A DNA stretch of 64,000 nt from Protonemura montana (Eukaryota > Arthropoda > Insecta > Plecoptera > Nemouridae), in contig OX387603.1 in assembly GCA_947568835.1 (NCBI GenBank), forward strand, positions 23,026,651 to 23,090,650, given 5' to 3'. The stretch's first letter is position 1, and the number at the start of each line of letters is the position of its first letter. The notes below the pieces were generated by a model. The model worked only from the letters and a program-made list of their open reading frames with translations, made no database searches and had not been told where the DNA came from. The position numbers and the translations under genes were made by a program. Positions 1 through 9,000 of this stretch are shown here, piece by piece.

Positions 1-3000
1 CATGAGCTCCTCTAGTCTCTAATCTCTAATCTAAAATAATCATAAAAATAAAAAATAAATATATAATAAAATAAAATCTCAAAGTTATATGGACAACTAT
101 GGAGAATAATATGGACATTTTGCGCGAAAATATCGTAACTGCTATCGTCTGCTGCCTTGAGAGGCAACATGCCACACTTAAGAAATAGCAGGTTATAATA
201 ATTCTGCTTTTAACGAGCAGAATAGCCATGGCAGAATTACAATCTTTCCCTCACTGCTACCTTTCCAATTGAGTCCTAAAATCTGTAAAACTTACCTGCG
301 GCACTGCAGTGCATGATTATCTGTGAGAACATCTCTGATAAAACCAGAGGGCATTCGCAGTATCGGAAATCAGCATCACTGAAAGTTGCACTGATGCTTT
401 GAAATGAAAACTGCTTCTTTGTTTTTGGTTCACGGAAAAAGATTCTGGACAGTAATGACGATCTTCGTCTCTTGTCTATGATGACAAGCGTATCAGCTGA
501 TTTGTTGTTTTTCTCCTTTAATTCTGAATTCACATTCAACGACTTGTACTGTCCTTTACTGGCATGTACGTCCTCAGCTTCAATAGATGTAGGGGAGTTG
601 TTTTTCTGATCATTGGAAGTGTTTGACGCTGTCAGCTAGAAAGGGACCACAACCTTAGATACATTAACTTTGATTGACTGATTTGTGGTGTTTAAAGACA
701 CACTGTTTTGACAACTGGCCCTGCGGCACTGGTCTAATGCGTTGGTGAATGAGTGCATAATGATGAGAATGATGATGAACCTAACCTAGCCTAGAAGGGA
801 GGAGGGGAAACCCGGTGCCGGCACATGGCCTACTCCTGTCGAAGAGCACCAAGGGGACCACCAGCTTAACGTCCCTTCCGAAGGACGGTACAACTCGAAC
901 AACAGGATTCCTCCACAAATCCATGCAAATCCAAATCCGTGCTGATAAACAAGGCGAATGAAGTTGCTGTACTAACTTTCATCCTCCCAACCTCTCTCCC
1001 GAACAGAACCGGTCGTGTGTATGACTGTCACCCATCCAATACCTGACTCAGCGCAGTGTTACTTAACTTCGGTGATCTCACGAGAACCAGTGTTTCCAAC
1101 ACGCCAAACCTTTTGGTATCAAACTTTCAATTTAGATAACACCTTCGATAATAGTATTACCAATAATTTGTGAGCAGTAGTGTCACCACGGGAGAATGAT
1201 GGTGGGGAGCCATCCACCTTAAAAAGGCCTTGCCCACGTGCTTCCCCACCCATAATGAAGAGAGAATTTTTGAAAAATGTGTGCATGCATTGTACTGCAA
1301 TATTCTTTGTAATTTTATAGGCACCTAAAAATACAGAAATAGTGTTAGGCAGAAATAAAATAATGTTTGCTTTTCAATTGGTTAGGTAAAGTAGGTAAAT
1401 TTAGCCATTTGAGTCCAGCACACCTGATAAGATGGTATGTAAGCTAATTTACTTTGCAAATAAAATCCTCAGTTGCCAAGAAAAACTTATCAAATATTAT
1501 CTTGAAATGGGGATTGAGTTTATCACGAGAAACTTGTTAGATTACATCCAGAAATAGTCATTTTATACGAATAGGACTTGCTGCTAAAGCAAGCACATAT
1601 AAAAAAGAAGCCTAAAGGGCTGAATTGGGTAGTCACAATTGGAGTCTGACGCCATGTAAGAACTAACATTTGATTTGCTAAAAAAAACCATGATGTGGCA
1701 AAATTTTGTTAAATGAGCCTCCCCCTCCCCCCTCCGCCCCAACACCGCCACACCCACCACCAAAGGCACGTTATCCTTGCTATGCCTCTGGCCACCCCAA
1801 CATTGCCCTCCCATGGCTTGCGCCCCCCACAGAATTTTCCGGCGATGCCACTGTTAGTGAGTCTTAAGTCGCATCAAGAATAGCTATCGGTACCTACCTT
1901 GTTCAAGACCGACTGTTCAGAAAGACTTGTTAACGGAACTGCCGAAGCGCTGCTTGGTGTATCCTTCAGGACTTGAGTGCTCACAACTGACGGAGATTGT
2001 ATTTTCTCCTGCATCAACAGAACAATATTTATACAACAATGTGAAAAAGTCTTATAATAAGAGAACAATGGAATTAACAGTCTCACTTATTCTGATCAAA
2101 AAGGTGTACCTATTCAATGAAAAATTGTACATTCTTTAAACTTTTTGTAAAAGGTACTTCCCAAATAAATAAAATTGCAACAAATAGTAAGATTGCCAAA
2201 ATCTGATATAAGTAGAATGACTACACTCTAAGTGAACAAGGCACTAGCTGAATAGTTACAACTCTCTAATATCAATTCAAGTTTTATCTACTTATTTCTT
2301 CTTCTACCGTTTACGTAAATACATTAAGTGTTGGTACGATGTTTGCCAAACGACTGAATATGATTATGGGGAAGAGGAAGGTAGAATGAAGTTACAGAAC
2401 AAACCAGAGAATAGATGATAGATTGTGACATATAAGATACGACTTAAAGTTTCCGCTGTCGGAAAGTTCCTTGACTCCATTCTACCCTTTTCTTCCCCGT
2501 ATTTGCAATATCAATACCATGGTACAGACAAACATGACTCAATAAGGCACAACACCAGACCTGAGATCCATCTAATTGAACAGATGCGTTGCTAACAAAG
2601 CCACCCCCTCCGCAGGAAATACACCGTTGAGTCCGGCCTTCCAAGAATTCAACAGCTCGGGAGTGGAACTCGATTTTTTGATTGTCCAGCAATAGTTCGT
2701 AAATCGTTTCTCGGAAAGTTGGGAATGCAAACCGTAATTTGGAGCAAAGCGCATATTTTGGTAGTTGGTTCGCATAAGAAAATGATTTTTCTGCATGAAA
2801 AAGAGAGGATAGACAGGATAAAAAGTTACAGGTGATATGTTCTCGTAAGAGCACTACAAAGTAATTTTAAGCTAGACGTTAAAAGAGTAAGACAAGTATT
2901 GATTTTTATTCCTAATGTCACAGTTAAGGTGGTTTTAGATCACCAGTTTTTCCCAGTTTTTCAGTTATTTTTTACAATACTAAAAAAATTTAAAAATACA

Positions 3001-6000
3001 GTCTCTATATGCTCAATAACTAAATAACCCGAGACCATCCAACAAATTGACAAGGGATTGTACTTACCACTACTGACGCGGCTTGGGCAGAAGCACTCAA
3101 AAGTTGCGTCAATCCCGACAAGGCTAGATCTGTTCAACCTGCTCAATTTTGTAGACGATCCATTACGTTTTTCGGCAGAACACATTAATATCCTCATCTC
3201 GAATAAATGAAGCACGGCAGACGAAATCTCACTCGATACAGCTTCGGGTAACACTGCAGTCAGCATTTCACGGGAGAATTTCTCTCCCAGGGTAGCAGCA
3301 CATTTCAAGAGCAACTGCTCATAAGGTGGCAGGTGATCAAATGTCTGCATAATGATAGCTGCAGTGAAATGGGCATAATTAATATAAAAGTTATTTTATT
3401 TTAAAAGTGTGGACTACACAGGCATCGACTTTGAGCATTTTTCCCGTGTTTTATTTCAGGAATGTAAAAAGTAAGGTTACTCTGAGAAAATATTCAACTT
3501 ACCATCAATATTTAATGGCAGAACTTGTTTGGTGATGCTATAGTTTTGAGCAATAACACAGGCTGCAAACCTACTCTTAGGGTGCGGCTTCTTGTAGACA
3601 TCTTCGACTTCGGTGACTTCTAGACTAGGCTTAGAAGGAACAGTAAGCTTTCTGTCAGGTAGAACAAGTTCTCTAACATCAGCATCCTCATAACTTGCGA
3701 CAACTTTTTTCAGTCCACCATTTTGTAGCAGGGCTAAGAGAAAACTTTCACACCAGCCTGGATTTCCTTTGCTGCGCGTTTGCAACAGCCTGAAAGACGA
3801 TTTCTTCAATAACACACAATTGAAAGCCATTTAAACTAGAAACAATGTAAAAATGAATAACCACGCTAATTGGAAACCAACTGCCTTACTCCTCAATCAA
3901 TTTAGATACAGCCTCCACCTGAAGAATTTGGCAGGCTAGTGGCACAGCGTAGCTCTGATGCAGTCCTTCAAGAGTGACGTGCTGAATCAACTCGTGCCCT
4001 AAGATAGCGGTGCCCGTTGGAGAGAGTGGATCATCTTCGCTCATGGCCAACACCAGCACCGTCCGGTCATTATATAGAGCTGGGCTGAGTATCTCCCATG
4101 ACTCAGCATCCATATATTGTGCATCGTCGATACAAACTAGCTGGTGTCCTGGTGCCTGCAAAGAAGTTGATTTCATGCAATTACATATCAGTATTGCTAA
4201 TTGGTTCTTTCAGGTGAAATAACAGTATCTGTAAGAGTCAAGTTAAGAACACATGCTCTCTCGAGAAAGTGATTCTTGATTGCAACTAGCCTGCTTGATG
4301 ATATCTTGAAACAACACCAGAGCCGTTTCCTTGCGCCTATGACAGCTGGTGGCGAGGTACTGTGCATTATTCGGAAACTGGACCTGCATTACATCGTTCA
4401 GGCAGCAAAGAGAATCTATTCGTGCCCCTCCCAATGTTTCAAACAGCTTCTCTTCTCTTTGGCGCATGCTTGAGTTCTCTTTCAGACCCAGAAACTGGAA
4501 AGAGCAGAACAAAGAAAAGGTAATCTTGACAGAGGGTTTGATAAAACAGTGCACATTTATGAATACACCTACTTTGAATGGTGTCACCAATTGCCCAGCA
4601 AATGTTCATTTCAAAATATGATACCACTATTGATATCCTCTGATACCATGATACAAATACTGTGATAAAATCCATGCCATACCTGCTTAGCAACCAGATA
4701 CGCTGCTGAGAATGGAGTAGACGAATGGAAAGAATCCAGTGAGATGAGCGATGCAGAGAAATCTTTCGTCTTGGCCAGAATAATATACTCTTCCAGCAGT
4801 CTTGACTTGCCTATCCTGGGTTCGCCCTGTATCAGAAAGCCACCATTTTTCGGATCTGGTTTCAATTTTCCTTCAAGCATAGTGATAAAGGAATTTACTT
4901 CCTCAACTCTCCCGAGGAGGGGTAGGTGTGAATCACTTTCCAAGTCTGCCCTGAGTAGAACAAAATACAAGGGCAATATTACAGTGACTAAAATAATACA
5001 AAATAATTTCAAGCTTTGTTAATGTGACCTTAATCTGTAAACATACCCCTGATATTTAGTGTATTCATAAATTGGTCCAACTGTATCGATCCCTTTCAAA
5101 TCCCTTGGTTCTTGCAAAATGAAGTCTTCAGTAGGCAGTTTGGAACGCTGAAAAGTGACCTGGTCACAAGTGACCTTCCTCGGAAAAACACACATTAGCC
5201 GGGCAGCCTTGTTCACCGAGCCGCCGATCACTGTGTACTCTCTCCTCAGCGGGTGGCCCACGACTCCACAATACACCACGCCTACAACAAAATAACAACA
5301 AAGCTGATTGGAATCTTGAACTCACTTTCTGCTGGTTCTGCAAGAAATGCACTTGGTTATACTGTTTCTTACAAACACCTTCAATTCTAGGTTGGTAAGG
5401 AAAGAAGAAAAGCACCACTAGCCAGGTCAAAGATTTTGGCTTGTTGCAAGAAACTAGGCAACTATTGGATTTTCTACGCAGCAATGGCTTTTTACATAGG
5501 AAATAAAGCTGACAGCATCATAGTGGAGTATTAATAGAGTGCCATTTTCTTAAGCTCAGAAAGTTGCACACCTTTCCTTGTTTTCTTCCCACAGTGAATC
5601 TACACTGATGGCATTTCAACCCAAATAACTTCCGCCAATTTCTTTCGTTTCAAGTAGGAATTAAGCACCACACTTAGCTCACAAACCTGTTGCTAAGCCA
5701 ATCGAGACGTGCCTAGTGCCTGTCAGGCCCTCGATGTTTTGCTGCGCTTTCAGTGCGCAAATAAGCGCAGACTGACACGCAAGGTCGTGCTTGTACCCAC
5801 GGAGGCCGAAAACGCAAAGGAGCGTCACGTCTTTGTCAAACAGCGTCACTTTGTTCAAGCAGCCGCTGTATTTGCACATCAACCTAGAAAGAACTTACAA
5901 CGTCAAAAAGGGTGAGCTGACTAAAATCTATAACAGTGGTGACAGGCCTTCATTAAAGAAACTTGGGCTGAGATGGGTGCTATACTCTAAGATCTGAGTC

Positions 6001-9000
6001 CAATGGTTATATTTTGACAAAAATTGTATTCTCTTGTAATAGTTACATTCATGTATCAGAGTAAAAAATATAATATGCTCTAAAAGCATTTTTGAAAAAG
6101 CAAGATTAGGCAATAATAAAGACAGTTATTCAACGTGTGGAAGATAAACAAAATCCAGCTGTAATCTTTCTCCTGGTTATTTTTTCTTACTGACGCTTAC
6201 CTACTTACTGTGCAGTAAGCCTCGTCAACCAATGCAATCAGTTTGTGAGCGGACAATGCTTGCGGGACAATGTTGATGAATAAGGTTGTTACTTGACGCA
6301 TTTCTGACAAGAACTCGAGCGGTTGGTCGGCATCAACTTGCTGCACAACGGGTGGGATCATGAACAGACGAATTATCGGTCCGAGATCACAGAGCCTGGA
6401 TTCCACAATACTTTTTCTCAATACTTTCAAATTCAACGCCGAGCTTTCCGTTTTGTGCTGAGGTTCGATACTTTTGAGATAGCCTCTTCTTAATTGTGTT
6501 TTTTTTGTTAGCTCATTTGTAAAGAGATTGGTACTTGATGCTAAAATAAATTTTTTATCATTTTTTTCTGTGTCGTTGGAAAAATTGCTTGCTTAAATAA
6601 AACTTGCCGTCAAATTACGTTTTGACACAAATTATATGGGATGTACTCTTATTGAATAAGTTTAATGATGAATTCACTTACAAGAATTGTCTGCATTACT
6701 CTGCTTCACTCCCATTTGGATCTTGCTTTGGCTTAACTCACCAAGTACTTGAGTTATCTGCAAAAGGTAATTCAGTCAAAGACACAAACAAGGGCAGCCG
6801 ATAGCTGTCTTTTGACAGCTATTTTATAACTTTGCTAGTTAACTTCCTATATTACTACCCACTTAAATTTGATATACTTGATCTGTTTTTAAATTAAAAA
6901 AAAGTACAGAAGTTCCCCTGAGATGAACTAATAATTTTATTTTCTACTTTCTAAAGACCATGGAACGAGTCCAATAATTATATGCCCAAATGTTTTAGCC
7001 CAAATGTAACACATTTTGTTAAAGCGAATTAGGTACCAAAAGGCTTGATATTTTATGTGGTGAAAAAGGAAAGGGAGTGCAACTTTATCAAAGAAAAAAA
7101 ATTGGCTTAAGATGGTGCATTTGTCGAGGAATTTCTAGAATTTCCAAAAATCTTAAAGTTTCAGCATGTTGCCATTGTCATTGCTAGAGATGTTCTACTT
7201 TCTAACATCTAATCTGACATCTAACATAGAGATCTTCTAATAATATCGAAGGCAAAATGCTGAAACGTTCAGATTTTTGGAAACTCTAGAAATTTCTATA
7301 CAAATGCACAAACTGATGAAAATCTTGGTATTTGGTAAGTTGCTCTCCCTCTATCTTTCCTTCATTACCGCAAAAACATATTTTTTGATCAAAGATTTCT
7401 ATTTAAGAAACTATTTAAGAAATAAAACTATTGAATGAAACTATTTAACTATCTAAGAAGGGTATTTTATGTTTTCACAGTAGGTAAAAAAAGTGTTCCA
7501 AAATTGTTCTAAAAATTTGAGTATGGAAAGTACTTGTACAATAAAAATAACTACCACAAATCTGGTAATAAATTGTGCTTGTTAATAACAATCTATTTAA
7601 CAAGGACTCTACATTGATTAATGGATCTATTTCACAAACTTGTCGATTTTTCCTGGTTTGAAAACCAAATTGAATCACAGAGTACACGACCGAATTCAGG
7701 CACAGAAATTCTGAGCGTTATAAAATCTTTAAAAAATCCACTGTCACACTTTTTATAAATATGTTTTTTTTATTTAATTGGGTCCAAAAACCCTGGATCT
7801 GCAGATTTGCTCTAAAATACTTTCAGTCAGATTCTTGGCCAAATTCACTATCAGTGAATCACTATCACTATCAGTTAGTAAAAATTTCGAAAGTCCCATG
7901 AGTAAATTATCACACATGTACACACCAATATATAAGGGTGCCTAAATCGAACTGGTTACTGGCTACACAAAGCTAAGTACGGGCTCAGCTTTCCCTTGGT
8001 TACTGACAGATAATTTAAAAGTTGTCGTCAATTTGCTACCTTTATGTGGAAATCATCTTTTAGGGAATAATCATAATTTTTCGAATTGCAATGACTCCAA
8101 GCAGATGGGGAGAGCACAATTTCTCCCGAAGAACATGTACGTTCAGCAGTCTTGACATCTTGTACTGGAGTTCCCGCGCACACATAACTGCGACTGACAT
8201 CGTCGCCAATGACAGAAAAAGTCACGTTTCCAGCCGAGATCGCTAGCTTCACTTTGTTTTCCAAGAAAAAATAAAATATTTCCTTCAAAAAAAGCTGTAG
8301 AAGGGTTTACGTAAAAAAAATTGTATTTACAACTTACCTCGCAAACAGACTTTGACGTCGGTGTTATATCTTCCCAGACTTGATTGGATGCGCAGCCCAC
8401 ACCTGACAACATTGTGTATCGCATTTTTAATCATCTCATTACTTCCCAGTTTCCAGATGGCCAGGAATGAATCACCTGGGAGAAAATGTATTATTGAGAC
8501 AAGGAAATACAAGACTTCAATCTGTGAACATATTTTTTTTAATTGTGTGAACCTGAGAATTTGAGAACGTCCCCTCCGAATGTGTAAATGACCTCCACCA
8601 TTGCACCAATATACGCATTCATTGTTGCTGAAAGGCGATATGTCCCGCCTTTACCAGTATTGCTATATTTTTCACAAAGTGACGTGAACCCACTGACGTC
8701 GGCAAAGAGGAGAACTCCGACAAAATCAATTACATTTTTCTTCAGAATGTCACGTTTATAGAGTATTTCATCTGGTATCATGGTGCAAAGAGTCTGGGCT
8801 TGTTTTCTTGTCAAGAAATAAGCCAGTGGCTGTGAACAAAGTAGTAAGACAGATATTTATTAAATACGATGAATGGAATTGCCCAACTGAACAAAGAAAA
8901 TTGTTGAGCTTCATAGAGTAATGCAAAGTACACAGGATTAGCTACACTGCACACGAGAGGCAAAGCTTGGCAATGCTCGTTGTAGTAAGCAATTCTGTTT

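Noticed and set aside
4010..5022. Plus-strand open stretches across ADCY10 exons
   Set aside because: They lie opposite conserved sAC exons and show no independent similarity.
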